Shown: positions 43,162 to 53,623 of the stretch, one piece after another
Layout of the letters: each line of letters opens with the position of its first letter
Position numbering within the stretch: position 1 is the first letter of the stretch
DNA from: Flavitalea plasmicola
GTDB taxonomy: Bacteria; Bacteroidota; Bacteroidia; Chitinophagales; Chitinophagaceae
Assembly (NCBI RefSeq): GCF_030546645.1
Contig: NZ_JAUOTO010000003.1
Span: 402,956-466,955, forward strand
Direction of reading: 5' to 3'
DNA length: 64,000 nt
Position numbers and translations under genes: made by a program
The notes under the pieces: model-generated
What the model saw: the letters and a program-made list of their open reading frames with translations, nothing else
Database searches by the model: none
Told to the model about the DNA's origin: nothing

Positions 43162-45195
43162 ATGATGCTCCTAAGGCCGACCGTGCTGCTAGCTATAGTC
43201 TTATTCCTATGCCTGCCACAAAGGTATTGTGCCGCCCAGGACAAATCAAAAATTCAATTCGTAAAGACGGGACCGGATGATTTCAGGTCTTTTTCCGGCA
43301 CCGGTGTCGACAGCAGCACCGATGCCATCATTCTTTCCGATCAGGGGGCTGTCCACTTCGTGGGCAATCAAAAAGGATGGTTTTCCTATGTATACCAGCG
43401 GCATACCCGCATCAGGATCCTGCATAAGAAAGCCTTTAGGCTGGCCACCGTGGAGATCGGCCTTCATTCCCGGGACAATGACGCAGAAGTGGCCGATAAT
43501 ATCGCTGCTTCCATCTACAATTTGGAAAATGGGGCCGTAGTGGAGACACGGCTGGATAAAAAGGACATCTTCGAGGACAAGAAAAGTAAGTACTATACGG
43601 AGAAAAAGTTCACGCTCCCGGCAGTACGGGAAGGCTCGATCATTGAGTATACTTATACGATCACTTCAGATTTTTATTTCAATCTTCCTCCCTGGGAGTT
43701 TCAATCCATCGAATATCCCTGCCTGTTTAGTGAATACAACGTGGAGATACCGCAGACCCTCTTTTATGTAGTGGTCAGGCAAGGGATCCATCCCTATGCG
43801 ATAGATAAGGGTAGTGAAGGGCATGGATCGTACCGGGTCGTCCAAAAAGAAAGTACCGGTCTGACAAATATGGATCGTGACCTGTTTGTCAATGCCAATA
43901 CGGTGAAGCATCGCTGGGTGATGAAAGACGTTCCACCCCTTCGGATAGAGAACTATATTTCTACTCCGCACAATTACCTGGACCGGATAGAGCTGCAGCT
44001 ATCAAAGACCTACAATGGTCAGGATACCCATGACGTGATGAATACATGGCGTTCTGCAACGGAAGAGTTGTTGAAACGGGAGGATTTCGGGCGTCCTTTG
44101 TACGAAGACACCGAGTGGCTGGATGAGCTGCTGGATAAGATCACGTCCGGGGTAAACGACCCTCTCCAACAGGCAAAGGCTATCTATTATTATCTACAGG
44201 AACACCTCACGTGTACGAGTCACTATGATAAATATATACGGACTACGCTCCGCGACGTCCTGAAGAAGAACAGCGGCACCGTGGGGGATCTCAATCTGCT
44301 GCTGGTGGCTATGCTGCATCAGAAAGGCTTTATGGCCGACCCCGTCCTGCTCAGCACCCGGGAATATGGGTTCAATCTTTCCAAATACCCTATTCTGGAC
44401 AGGTTGAATTATGTCATAGCCAGGTTGTCTTTGAACGGGTCTGTGTATTACCTGGATATTGCACATCCCCGCCTGGGGTTTGGCCAGCTGGCAGGCAACT
44501 GCTACAATGGACATGCCCGGATCATCAGCAATAAGGACTCCGCATCGGTGTATTTCGAAGCTGATTCCCTCATGGAGAAAAGAACGACCATGGTCTTCAT
44601 TTCCAACGGAGAAAAAGGAATGGAAGGGTCTTATCAATCAATAATGGACCCTCAGGCTTCCTATGACGTTCGTGAGCGGATAAGTGAAATAGGGGAGAAG
44701 GAATATTTTTCAAGGATCCAGACCGCTTATGGAGAAGATGCGGTTATCCGGAATACGCACCTCGATTCGCTGGATAAGAAGGAACTGCCCATCACAGTCA
44801 GGTACGACTTTGATCTGAAGCAGGCTCCCGGCGTACCGATGATCTATTTTAATCCTTTTTTCGGGGATGGCCTGCGGGAGAATCCATTCCGGGCGGCTGA
44901 CAGGAAATATCCCGTGGAAATGAACCATGCCACTGACGATCTCTACCTTTTCAACCTGGACATTCCGGCCGGGTATGCGGTGGAAGAATTGCCTAAGTCA
45001 GCTAAGGTAGCTTTCAACGGGGATCAAGGATCCTTTGAATACCTGATCGCCAAACAGGAAAATACGATCCAGCTGAGATGCCGGCTGAAATTAAACCGGG
45101 CCAGTTTTTCCCCGGATGATTATGAAAGCCTGCGGGACTTTTACGCCTTTATCGTTAAGAAAGAGAGTGAACAGATCGTGCTGAAGAAACAATAG
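43162..45195 (+). CDS. DUF3857/transglutaminase-like protein, catalytic residues lost (paralog 1)
   Basis: 677 residues from ATG 43162 (TTG 43153 is a poorer start) with signal peptide (RYCAAQ). DUF3857 domain about 45-235: HTRIRILHKKAFRLATVEIG, YNLENGAVVETRLDKKDIFEDK, FTLPAVREGSIIEYTY. The transglutaminase-like domain follows (about 300-430). Aligned by eye with paralog 3, the catalytic Cys is Val 374 (SGTVGDLNLLLVAML) and the His is Tyr 417 (LNYVIARL), while the Asp is kept (YYLDIAHP). So it is probably not a peptidase or transglutaminase; a binding role in the periplasm is likely. First gene of a three-gene operon. Confidence 0.85.
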   Translation: MMLLRPTVLLAIVLFLCLPQRYCAAQDKSKIQFVKTGPDDFRSFSGTGVDSSTDAIILSDQGAVHFVGNQKGWFSYVYQRHTRIRILHKKAFRLATVEIGLHSRDNDAEVADNIAASIYNLENGAVVETRLDKKDIFEDKKSKYYTEKKFTLPAVREGSIIEYTYTITSDFYFNLPPWEFQSIEYPCLFSEYNVEIPQTLFYVVVRQGIHPYAIDKGSEGHGSYRVVQKESTGLTNMDRDLFVNANTVKHRWVMKDVPPLRIENYISTPHNYLDRIELQLSKTYNGQDTHDVMNTWRSATEELLKREDFGRPLYEDTEWLDELLDKITSGVNDPLQQAKAIYYYLQEHLTCTSHYDKYIRTTLRDVLKKNSGTVGDLNLLLVAMLHQKGFMADPVLLSTREYGFNLSKYPILDRLNYVIARLSLNGSVYYLDIAHPRLGFGQLAGNCYNGHARIISNKDSASVYFEADSLMEKRTTMVFISNGEKGMEGSYQSIMDPQASYDVRERISEIGEKEYFSRIQTAYGEDAVIRNTHLDSLDKKELPITVRYDFDLKQAPGVPMIYFNPFFGDGLRENPFRAADRKYPVEMNHATDDLYLFNLDIPAGYAVEELPKSAKVAFNGDQGSFEYLIAKQENTIQLRCRLKLNRASFSPDDYESLRDFYAFIVKKESEQIVLKKQ

Positions 45196-45241
45196 AACCC
45201 ATTTAACCCATTTAACCATAACCTCCTAAATTCGACCTCCC

Positions 45242-47248
45242 ATGCGCGCGCGGAAAAAGCTCCTTATCGCCCTATGCTGTTTTTGGGCAACCTGCAGCGC
45301 CACTCAGGCCCAGGACAAAGTACGTTTTGGAAAAGTTTCTCCCGAGGACTTCAATGTGAAAGCCCCCTCTTTTGATACGGCCGCGGATGCCGTGGTGATC
45401 GCCGACATAGGCAGCTCTGAATTTGTCGGGAATAACAAAGGCTGGTTTACGCTGGACTTCAAACATTCCAAACGCATAAAGATCCTCAACAAAAAGGGGT
45501 TTGACGCGGCCACGGAAGAAATAGTCCTTTACACCGATGGCGAAAAAGTGGATGGACTGAAAGCGGTGACCTACAACCTGGAGAACGGAACGGTAGTGGA
45601 GACCCGCCTGGATGACAAGTCCGTCTTTACGGACAAGCTGAATAAATACCTGTCGGTAAAGAAGTTCACCTTCCCCGCCCTGAAGGAAGGCTCCATCATC
45701 GAATTTACCTATACCCAGCATTCCGAATACCTGAGGAATCTGCAGCCGTGGACATTTCAAAGTGAATATCCCTGCCTGTACAGCGAATATGAGGTCAATA
45801 TGCCCAACTTCTTTCAATATGTCACGCTGACGCAGGGCTATCTTCAAATGAATGTAAAGCCCACTATCTCCCGGCGGACCCATTTCAGGGTGGTCGTTCC
45901 CGGAGGTGCGGACAGGGATGAAACTGTCCCGGTTGAGGACGAAGTGGTGGACCATGTATGGTCGATGAAAAATATTCCCTCCCTGAAAGAAGAGCGGTTT
46001 ACCACCACCATCAGGAACTATACTTCAAAAATCGAATTTCAGCTGGCCCGCTATGCTTTCCCGAATGCCGTGCCGGAGGATAAGATGGGCAACTGGCTGA
46101 CGGTCAGCACGGGCCTTATGAAGTCGGAATCTTTCGGTTCGGAACTCCACAGCAACAATGGCTGGATGGACGAAGAGATGAAGGCGGCCGTCAACGGCGC
46201 CGCGCAACCCCTCGACAAAGCAAAGAACATTTTCACCTATGTGCGGGATCATTACACCTGCACGGACCACAGCAGCTTTTCTTGCGCCAATCCGCTGAAA
46301 ACGGTGTTTAAGAATAAGAATGGCAGCGTGGCGGAGATCAATCTGCTGCTGATCGCTATGCTGAATCATGCCCGCCTGCAGGCCGACCCGGTGATCCTGA
46401 GCACCCGCAGCCATGGGTTTACCCATGAGCTGTACCCCTTGCTGAGCCGGTTCAATTATGTAGTCGGCCGTCTCGTCATCGACTCCACCGAATGGTTTAT
46501 GGACGCCAGCGAACCGTGGATCGGATTTGGCCATCTGCCTGAGCGTTGTTACAACGGTCATGCGCGGATCATAAAGGACGGGCTCCCGGAACCCATCTAT
46601 CTTGATGCGGATGCGATGATGGAAAGGAAAGTCACTACTGTGTTCATAACCAACGAAGGGAAAGGCGTGCTCAGTGGCAGAGTGCAGACCGTGCCCGGAT
46701 ATTTTGAGTCCTGCGGCATCAGGGAAAAGATACGCGACAAAAACGAAAAGGAATATTTCAAGACGATCCAGGCTGCTTATCCGGCAGAGACGGAGATCTC
46801 CAATTCTTCTGTTGACTCGCTGAAGCTGATGGACGAGCCTGTAGGCATCAATTATGACATAAAATGGAAGAATGATCCCTCTGAAGACATAATCTATTTC
46901 AACCCGATGCTGGCAGAGGGATACAAGGAAAATCCCTTCAAAGCAGCCGAACGCAGATATCCGGTGGAAATGCCTTATGGATTTGACGAAACATTTATTC
47001 TCAATATGGAAATACCCGAAGGGTATATCGTAGACGAGCTGCCTAAATCCACCAAGGTTACCTTCAACGAGAACGAAGGTGCATTCGAATACCTGATCGT
47101 AAAAAATGACGATGGCATCCAGTTCCGCAGCCGTATCCAGCTTAAGAAAGCTAATTATAAGCCGGAAGATTATGCTACCCTGCGTGATTTCTTCGCCTTT
47201 GTCGTAAAAAAACAGAGTGAACAGATCGTATTCAAAAAGAAAAAATGA
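45242..47248 (+). CDS. DUF3857/transglutaminase-like protein, catalytic residues lost (paralog 2)
   Basis: 668 residues, signal peptide ending at ATQAQ. Closely similar in layout to the preceding paralog: DUF3857 domain (HSKRIKILNKKGFDAATEEIV, YNLENGTVVETRLDDKSVFTDK, FTFPALKEGSIIEFTY) and transglutaminase-like domain with Val 363 in place of Cys (GSVAEINLLLIAML) and Tyr 406 in place of His (FNYVVGRL). The C-terminal beta domain shares VEELPKS-like and PVEMPYGFDE segments with paralog 1. A 46-base gap with a short TTTAACCCA tandem repeat precedes it, without a visible promoter. Its last four bases overlap the start of paralog 3. Confidence 0.85.
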   Translation: MRARKKLLIALCCFWATCSATQAQDKVRFGKVSPEDFNVKAPSFDTAADAVVIADIGSSEFVGNNKGWFTLDFKHSKRIKILNKKGFDAATEEIVLYTDGEKVDGLKAVTYNLENGTVVETRLDDKSVFTDKLNKYLSVKKFTFPALKEGSIIEFTYTQHSEYLRNLQPWTFQSEYPCLYSEYEVNMPNFFQYVTLTQGYLQMNVKPTISRRTHFRVVVPGGADRDETVPVEDEVVDHVWSMKNIPSLKEERFTTTIRNYTSKIEFQLARYAFPNAVPEDKMGNWLTVSTGLMKSESFGSELHSNNGWMDEEMKAAVNGAAQPLDKAKNIFTYVRDHYTCTDHSSFSCANPLKTVFKNKNGSVAEINLLLIAMLNHARLQADPVILSTRSHGFTHELYPLLSRFNYVVGRLVIDSTEWFMDASEPWIGFGHLPERCYNGHARIIKDGLPEPIYLDADAMMERKVTTVFITNEGKGVLSGRVQTVPGYFESCGIREKIRDKNEKEYFKTIQAAYPAETEISNSSVDSLKLMDEPVGINYDIKWKNDPSEDIIYFNPMLAEGYKENPFKAAERRYPVEMPYGFDETFILNMEIPEGYIVDELPKSTKVTFNENEGAFEYLIVKNDDGIQFRSRIQLKKANYKPEDYATLRDFFAFVVKKQSEQIVFKKKK

Positions 47249-49155
47249 CAAAAATGCGCGAGATCCTGAACGCTTTTTTTATAATGTTGATCCCCTGCTG
47301 CCTGCATGCGCAGACCTATAATGCCTTGCTGATCCCCGACAGCCTGAAAAAAGATGCCAGGGCCGTGGTGAGGGAGGACGAATATATCCTGGAGATCCGG
47401 TCGGCTTCCAAGGCCATTGCCCGGGAACATCATGTCTACACCATCCTGAATGAAAACGGCGATAACCTGGGAGGTTTTACCTCCTGGTATGATAAATTCC
47501 AATCCATTAATTCTGTTTCGATGACTTTGTATGATGGGATGGGAAAAGAGCTGAAACATGTGAAGAAGAAAGATATGGAGGACCGAAGCTATGTCACCGA
47601 AGGGACCCTGATGAATGACGCGCGTTATAAAGAATATAATTTTTATTATAAGGTCTATCCTTATACAGTGGCTTGTGATGAGGAGGATGAGTTCAACGGC
47701 ATATTGTATTTCCAATCCTGGCGTCCCTTGTTGAATTCGGGCATCTCCACCCAGCATAGCAAGTATGTGATCATTGCGCCAAAGGAATACGAGGTGAGGT
47801 ACAAGCCGGTGAACTGTAATTTCCAGCCCGTGATCACTACCGCAGGGGACAGAAAAACATATACCTGGGAAGTAAGCAATCTTCCCGCCCGCAGGACGGA
47901 GGTGGCAGGCCCCCGATGGAAGGAGATCGCTCCGCATGTATTGATGGCGCCTTCAGACTTCGAGGCTGAGGGATATAAGGGCAATATGTCCAGTTGGGAG
48001 AACTATGGCAAATTCTTCCACCAGCTGTGCGTGGGCAGAGATGCGCTGCCCGATGACATCAAAAGAAAGGTGCATGAACTGACGGACAAGCTGCAGGATC
48101 CCCGCCAGAAAGTATATGCCCTTTATGATTTTCTGCAAAAAAATACGCATTACATCAGCATTCAATTGGGTATTGGCGGCTGGCAGCCATTTCCGGCAGA
48201 CTATGTGGCGACAAAAAGATATGGCGATTGCAAGGCTTTGTCCAACTACATGATCGCCCTGCTGAAAGAGGCAGGCATCTCTGGTAAATATGTGATCATT
48301 TATGGCGGCAGGGACGAGCCGGACCTGATAGACGAATTCCCTTCACTGCAGGGCAACCACGTTATATCCTGCGTACCGATGGCCAGGGACACTATCTGGC
48401 TGGAATGCACCAGTCAGACTGAATCACCGGGCTATATGGGCAGCTTCACGGGCGACCGAAAGGCCATCCTCATCGATGAAGCAGGAGCGCACATTGTAAG
48501 GACCCCTTCCTATTCTTCCGCTGACAATACAAAGTGCCGTGTCGTCAACGCCACCATCAACACCGAAGGTAATTTGGAGGCCGACGTGGCGACCACCTAT
48601 CGGGGTACGAGGCAGGAGTCACCCCATGGATTGATCTATGGCGCTTCGGATGAAGAGCGGGAGAAGTATCTCAACGGCCTCTTTCACCTGCCCACCTACA
48701 AAGTGGATAAAAGCCGGTATGAGGAGGAAAAAGGCGCCATGCCCGTGATCAGGGAATACCTGCATGTGGTCAGTCCCAACTACGCTAATATAACGGGCAA
48801 ACGGTTGTTCATCACGCCCAACCTTTTTGACAAAAGTACGTACCGCCTGCCCCAGGATTCGGTGCGGCATTATGATTTTGTGGATGACAGGGCTTTCAGG
48901 GACATCGACAGTATTACGATCAGCATACCTGCAGGCTATCAGCCCGAAGCTGTCCCTTCCGATACGCACATCGATACAAAGTTTGGGAAATACAGCGCCT
49001 CGGTAAAGGTGCTGCCCGACAAGATCCTGTACTATCGTAGCTGTGAAGAGTCGGTAGCGCATTTCCCGCCATCGGATTATCCGGCCATTGTCAGATTTTA
49101 CGAGCAGCTGTACAAGGCGGACCATACCCGTATCGTCCTGGTGAAAAAAGAGTAG
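47245..49155 (+). CDS. DUF3857/transglutaminase protein with intact catalytic triad (paralog 3)
   Basis: 636 residues, signal peptide ending near CLHAQ. DUF3857 domain about 40-230, then the transglutaminase core with VATKRYGDCKALSNYMIALLKEAG (Cys 329), QGNHVISC (His 372) and an acidic position in IWLECTSQ where Asp is usual (here Glu). So this copy may be active, in contrast to the two upstream paralogs. Transglutaminase-like enzymes cleave or form isopeptide/amide bonds. It overlaps paralog 2 by four bases (ATGA), showing translational coupling. Convergent with the pseudo-beta-lactamase gene, three bases between stops. Confidence 0.85.
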   Translation: MTKMREILNAFFIMLIPCCLHAQTYNALLIPDSLKKDARAVVREDEYILEIRSASKAIAREHHVYTILNENGDNLGGFTSWYDKFQSINSVSMTLYDGMGKELKHVKKKDMEDRSYVTEGTLMNDARYKEYNFYYKVYPYTVACDEEDEFNGILYFQSWRPLLNSGISTQHSKYVIIAPKEYEVRYKPVNCNFQPVITTAGDRKTYTWEVSNLPARRTEVAGPRWKEIAPHVLMAPSDFEAEGYKGNMSSWENYGKFFHQLCVGRDALPDDIKRKVHELTDKLQDPRQKVYALYDFLQKNTHYISIQLGIGGWQPFPADYVATKRYGDCKALSNYMIALLKEAGISGKYVIIYGGRDEPDLIDEFPSLQGNHVISCVPMARDTIWLECTSQTESPGYMGSFTGDRKAILIDEAGAHIVRTPSYSSADNTKCRVVNATINTEGNLEADVATTYRGTRQESPHGLIYGASDEEREKYLNGLFHLPTYKVDKSRYEEEKGAMPVIREYLHVVSPNYANITGKRLFITPNLFDKSTYRLPQDSVRHYDFVDDRAFRDIDSITISIPAGYQPEAVPSDTHIDTKFGKYSASVKVLPDKILYYRSCEESVAHFPPSDYPAIVRFYEQLYKADHTRIVLVKKE

Positions 49156-49158
49156 GGA

Positions 49159-50193
49159 TCACTGGCATCCACTCCCTCCAACCGCCTCGTCCACCAGGTT
49201 CTTCAGGCTTTGGAAAAGGGGCTTTTTCTCCTCTTCCGGCTTGTCGATAATGAGGATGGCGGCATAATTCCGGCATTTGTCGATGTAGGGGATCGTGCCC
49301 ATCAGGTTAGGACAGGCCAGCACATTGGCGGCGCCCGATGCGGTGGACTCCGTGATAAAGGCGCCGAAACTATAATGAAATCCCTGCACCTGCTTAGGCG
49401 CATTTTTGACGGGTAATTGCGCGAACTGTGACGCCTCCAGTTCCTCCACTGCCTTTTCGCTGAGGATGCGCTTGCCTTCAAATACCCCCTTGTTCAGCAG
49501 CATGGAGAGAAAATTAATATAGTCATTGGCCGTAGACCTTGCGCCGCCGGCAGGATTAAGCGCTCCCCCTTCCTCATTGCTGAAGCTGGTACCCCGCATT
49601 TTAAGGGGCCGCACGATCCTCTCCTGGATCAGCCTGTCAAAACTTTTTTTAGTGATCACTTCCAGTACCCGGGCAGCGATATTGGGGCCCACGTAGCTGT
49701 AGTAGAATTCAGTCCCCGGATTGGACACGATGTCGCGGTGTGAGGCGTAGGAGTTTATTTCTTCCTCTAAACTTGCGAACTTTGTCTTGCCTTCCGCCTT
49801 GATACCCGTGGTATTGGTGAGACAATGGCGGATGGTGATATAGCTTTTCGAATATTTGGCGAATAGGGGAATATATTGCGTTACCCGGTCGTCCAGGGAC
49901 AGCTTCCCTTCATCCACAAACGTCATCACCAGGGCGGCGATAAGCCAGTTGCCGGAATTGCCGATGGGAGCGACCGTCTTGGGGGTGAAATCCATACCGC
50001 CCTGTTTCTGGTAAATAATTTTCCCATCCTTCCACACCAGGGCGGTGAAATTGTTCCCCAGGGTCTTTTGGTTCTGCTTAAATAATTGATCTACTGCACT
50101 AAAATCGGATTGAGCAATGACGGGCCGACAGAATAGCAGGTAGGCGAGCAGGAATCCGCATTGTAGACAGGTTGTTTTAACTTTATATGACAT
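49159..50193 (-). CDS. Beta-lactamase-fold (serine hydrolase) protein lacking catalytic residues
   Basis: 344 residues from ATG 50193, giving a signal peptide ending RPVIAQ; the longer frame to 50232 adds 13 residues. The class C beta-lactamase/D-alanyl carboxypeptidase fold is clear from ALVMTFVDEGKLSLDDRVTQYIPLF, ITIRHCLTNTTGI and IVRPLKMRGTSF. The first catalytic motif SxxK, expected just before NWLIAALVM, reads NSGN (79-82), and the YxN motif reads YSY (165-167). Hence it is probably a pseudo-enzyme that binds peptide or peptidoglycan fragments. No frameshift is visible. The fold assignment is strong, the loss of activity is by-eye inference. Confidence 0.8.
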   Translation of the reverse strand: MSYKVKTTCLQCGFLLAYLLFCRPVIAQSDFSAVDQLFKQNQKTLGNNFTALVWKDGKIIYQKQGGMDFTPKTVAPIGNSGNWLIAALVMTFVDEGKLSLDDRVTQYIPLFAKYSKSYITIRHCLTNTTGIKAEGKTKFASLEEEINSYASHRDIVSNPGTEFYYSYVGPNIAARVLEVITKKSFDRLIQERIVRPLKMRGTSFSNEEGGALNPAGGARSTANDYINFLSMLLNKGVFEGKRILSEKAVEELEASQFAQLPVKNAPKQVQGFHYSFGAFITESTASGAANVLACPNLMGTIPYIDKCRNYAAILIIDKPEEEKKPLFQSLKNLVDEAVGGSGCQ

Positions 50194-50270
50194 AGTTGCC
50201 GGGTTTAGCTTTTGGATTAGATTTTGTCGCACAATTTAACAGTAAATTTTAAAGGAAAACAGCTAATTAT

Positions 50271-52889
50271 ATGAACCTAAACAATTTTACCATCAAAGCC
50301 CAGGAAGCGATCTCTCGGTCGCAGCAATTGGCTTTTGACAAGGCGAATCCCGTCATCGAAACGGAACATTTGCTTAAATCGTTGCTGACCGAAGAAGATT
50401 CTTTGGTAGAATTTCTGTTGAAAAAGAATAACGTGAACGTGCCTTTCGTAGAGACGAAGCTCGAGGAGAGCATCAATAAATTACCAAAGGTCAGCGGCGG
50501 CGAACCCGCCCAGACCATCAGCCGCGACATGAATAATGTCATGCTGCGGGCGGGATCGGACCTGAAACAATTCGGAGATGAGTTCGTGAGCGTAGAACAT
50601 CTCCTGCTGGCCATCGTGCATGGCAGCGATAATGCCGCGAAATTACTAAAGGATGCCGGGCTGACCGAGAAAGGCCTTATCGCGGCTATCAGGGACCTTC
50701 GTAAAGGCTCTACGGTCAATTCCCAGACGCAGGAAGCGTCTTTCAATGCACTGAATAAATATGCAAAGAATTTAAATGAGCTGGCACGCCAGGGGAAGCT
50801 GGACCCCGTCATCGGCAGGGACGAAGAGATCCGCAGGACGCTGCATATCCTATCCCGTCGCAGCAAGAACAACCCCATCCTGGTGGGTGAGCCCGGCGTC
50901 GGTAAGACAGCCATCGCCGAAGGTCTGGCCCATCGCATTGTGAACGGGGATGTTCCCGAGAATCTTCGTTCCAAGGTGATCTTCGCCCTGGATATGGGAC
51001 AGCTGATCGCGGGCGCCAAATATAAAGGGGAATTTGAAGAGCGCCTGAAAAGCGTCGTGAAGGAAGTAGCCGGCAGCGATGGGGAGATCATCCTCTTCAT
51101 TGACGAGATCCACACCCTCGTCGGTGCGGGTGGGGGAGAGGGCGCCATGGATGCCGCCAATATCCTTAAGCCGGCCCTTGCCCGTGGTGAGCTCCGGGCT
51201 ATCGGCGCCACTACCCTGAATGAATACCAGAAATTCTTTGAGAAGGATAAAGCGCTGGAGCGCCGTTTCCAGAAAGTGTTGATCGACGAGCCCAGTGTGG
51301 AGGACGCCATTTCTATCCTGCGTGGACTGAAAGACAGGTATGAGACGCACCATCACGTGCGGATCAAGGATGATGCGATCATTGCTGCCGTGGAATTATC
51401 ACATCGTTATGTCACGGACCGTTTCCTGCCTGACAAGGCCATTGACCTGATAGACGAAAGCGCGGCCAAGCTGCGGCTGGAGATGAACTCTATGCCTGAA
51501 GAGCTGGACAAGCTGGAAAGGCAGATCCGTCAGCTGGAGATCGAACGGGAAGCCATCAAAAGAGAGAACGATAAGGATAAATTAAAAGAGCTGAGCGCTG
51601 AAATAGGCAATCTCACTGTGAACAGGGATACATTAAAAGCTAAATGGAAGCAGGAAAAAGAGCTGGTGGAGAAAGTGCAGAACGCCAAGGCAGAGATAGA
51701 AAACCTCAAAATGGCTGCTGAGAAGGCCGAAAGGGAAGGACAATATGGACTGGTGGCGGAGATCCGTTATGGCAAAGTGAAAGAGCAGGAAAAGATCATC
51801 GAAGAATATTCACGGCAGCTGGCAACCATCAGCGCTCATTCGCGGCTGATGAAAGAAGAAGTGGACGCGGAAGACATTGCGGAGGCCGTGGCGAAGGCCA
51901 CGGGTATACCGGTCTCGAAGATGCTGCAAAGCGAAAGGGAAAAGCTGCTGAACCTGGAAGACGAGCTGCACAAGCGGGTGGTAGGACAGGATGAAGCCAT
52001 CCTGGCCGTAGCCGACGCTATCCGCCGGAGCCGTGCAGGCCTGCAGGACCCAAAACGCCCCATCGGATCGTTCATCTTTTTGGGAACTACCGGTGTCGGT
52101 AAAACGGAATTGGCAAAGGCATTGGCGGAATATCTTTTTGATGATGAGGGCATGATGACCCGCATCGATATGAGCGAATACCAGGAGAAACATGCGGTGA
52201 GCAGACTGATCGGCGCTCCTCCGGGATATGTGGGATATGATGAAGGCGGTCAACTGACGGAGGCCGTCCGCCGCAAACCTTATAGTGTCATTCTGCTCGA
52301 CGAGATCGAAAAAGCGCATCCGGATGTCTTCAATATCCTGCTGCAGGTGCTGGACGACGGACGGCTCACCGATAACAAAGGCAGGGTGGTGAACTTCAAG
52401 AACACCATCATCATCATGACCAGCAATATGGGGAGCCAGATCATCCAGGCGAATTTTGAGGATGTGACGGAAAAGAACAGGGAAGATGTAATGGAAACGA
52501 CCAGACGGGAAGTAACGGATCTGCTGAAACAGACCATCCGGCCGGAATTCCTCAATCGCATAGACGAGATCATCCTATTCCAGCCCTTGCTGAAAAGCGA
52601 GATCAAAGGGATCATCCGTATCCAGCTGGATGGCCTGCAAAAGATGGTGGCTAAGAATGGGATCGACCTCCAATTCAGCGACTATGCGCTGGATTACCTG
52701 GCCGAAAATGGCTTCGATCCCCAGTTCGGGGCCCGTCCGCTGAAGCGGCTGATCCAGAAAGAAATAGTTAATAAATTGAGTAAGAAGATATTAGCTGGCG
52801 ATGTGGCAAAAGACCATCCGGTGTTGGTGGATGTATTCGATGGCGTTGTCGTATTTCGCAATGAAGCGCAGGAGACCCACGCGATCTAA
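50271..52889 (+). CDS. clpB: ATP-dependent chaperone ClpB
   Basis: 872 residues, full length. The N-terminal double Clp-N repeat (about 5-145) is followed by AAA domain 1 with Walker [16 protein letters not shown] (about 206) and Walker [15 protein letters not shown]; the middle coiled-coil arm (about 400-540, [24 protein letters not shown]) identifies ClpB rather than ClpA/ClpC; AAA domain 2 has [19 protein letters not shown] (about 605) and [28 protein letters not shown]. ClpB disaggregates proteins with DnaK. No IGL/ClpP loop. Single gene with its own terminator. Confidence 0.98.
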   Translation: MNLNNFTIKAQEAISRSQQLAFDKANPVIETEHLLKSLLTEEDSLVEFLLKKNNVNVPFVETKLEESINKLPKVSGGEPAQTISRDMNNVMLRAGSDLKQFGDEFVSVEHLLLAIVHGSDNAAKLLKDAGLTEKGLIAAIRDLRKGSTVNSQTQEASFNALNKYAKNLNELARQGKLDPVIGRDEEIRRTLHILSRRSKNNPILVGEPGVGKTAIAEGLAHRIVNGDVPENLRSKVIFALDMGQLIAGAKYKGEFEERLKSVVKEVAGSDGEIILFIDEIHTLVGAGGGEGAMDAANILKPALARGELRAIGATTLNEYQKFFEKDKALERRFQKVLIDEPSVEDAISILRGLKDRYETHHHVRIKDDAIIAAVELSHRYVTDRFLPDKAIDLIDESAAKLRLEMNSMPEELDKLERQIRQLEIEREAIKRENDKDKLKELSAEIGNLTVNRDTLKAKWKQEKELVEKVQNAKAEIENLKMAAEKAEREGQYGLVAEIRYGKVKEQEKIIEEYSRQLATISAHSRLMKEEVDAEDIAEAVAKATGIPVSKMLQSEREKLLNLEDELHKRVVGQDEAILAVADAIRRSRAGLQDPKRPIGSFIFLGTTGVGKTELAKALAEYLFDDEGMMTRIDMSEYQEKHAVSRLIGAPPGYVGYDEGGQLTEAVRRKPYSVILLDEIEKAHPDVFNILLQVLDDGRLTDNKGRVVNFKNTIIIMTSNMGSQIIQANFEDVTEKNREDVMETTRREVTDLLKQTIRPEFLNRIDEIILFQPLLKSEIKGIIRIQLDGLQKMVAKNGIDLQFSDYALDYLAENGFDPQFGARPLKRLIQKEIVNKLSKKILAGDVAKDHPVLVDVFDGVVVFRNEAQETHAI

Positions 52890-52905
52890 TAGCCGCAGTG
52901 GTTTG

Positions 52906-52941
52906 AAAATGACCCGGGGAAGTGCTTTTCCGGGTCATTTT
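52906..52941 (+). terminator. Intrinsic terminator of clpB
   Basis: AAAATGACCCGG and CCGGGTCATTTT pair over 12 bp, followed by T residues, 17 bases after the clpB stop. Confidence 0.85.
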
Positions 52942-53020
52942 TATGTAGATGTCCAATAAAAAAGGGTATATTGCGAATAAGCTGAACCAAACCGATTAGG
53001 AATTGTTAAATAGATGAATT

Positions 53021-53593
53021 ATGGCACTAAAAGCAAAAGAAGTGGAGATCATCCCTACCCGGGATATCTTCGTCGGAGACCTCAAAGCTCCCGTAACACT
53101 GACAGAATATGGTGATTATGAAAGCGAAGCCTGCGCAAAAGTCAATGAAGTAGTGGACAAGCTGCTAAAAGCATACGACGGCAGGATACGCTTCAATTTC
53201 CGTCATTTTCCCCTCACCAAGATCCATCAGCATGCGATGAAGGCGGCGGAAGCCTCCCTTGGCGCAGCCCAGGAGGGAAAGTTCTGGGAAATGCATAATA
53301 CGCTCTTCGCCCATCGGCGGCGCCTGGGCGCTATCAGCCTGCGCGAATATGCCAAGGAGGTAGGGGTGATCAATAAGAAGTTCCTGGAACACCTGGTGAA
53401 TTGCACCTACGGCTGGTCTGTCAAGAGCGATCTGCTCGAAGGGCTGGATAAAGGAGTAAGGGACGTACCGGCTTTCTTCATCAATGGAGAACTGTTCACC
53501 GGTAAGCCCACTTATGACAATTTGAGCAAGGGTATCGAAGCCGCCCTTAACCAGGGAAAGAAAAAGAAGAAAGTTTCGACAGCGAAGGTTTAA
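53021..53593 (+). CDS. DsbA-fold thioredoxin-like protein with SxxC active site
   Basis: 190 residues without a signal peptide, so cytoplasmic. Thioredoxin strand and turn at APVTLTEYGDYESEACAKV: where DsbA-like proteins have CPYC this one has SEAC (Ser 35, Cys 38), so the nucleophilic Cys is lost and only the second remains. The helical insertion (HQHAMKAAEASLGAAQEGKFWEMHNTLF) and the cis-Pro loop (GVRDVPAFFINGELFTG, Pro near 150) are intact. A Lys-rich tail ends it. It resembles DsbA family proteins of the Na+/H+ antiporter NhaA C-terminal type. Redox activity is doubtful. Single gene between two terminators. Confidence 0.8.
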   Translation: MALKAKEVEIIPTRDIFVGDLKAPVTLTEYGDYESEACAKVNEVVDKLLKAYDGRIRFNFRHFPLTKIHQHAMKAAEASLGAAQEGKFWEMHNTLFAHRRRLGAISLREYAKEVGVINKKFLEHLVNCTYGWSVKSDLLEGLDKGVRDVPAFFINGELFTGKPTYDNLSKGIEAALNQGKKKKKVSTAKV

Positions 53594-53623
53594 AAAGTAC
53601 ATTCTTACATAAATGTTCAGCCT

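Noticed and set aside
45196-45241. TTTAACCCA tandem repeat as a promoter or tandem array
   Set aside because: Only two to three short copies in a 46-base gap within an operon, without a promoter match.
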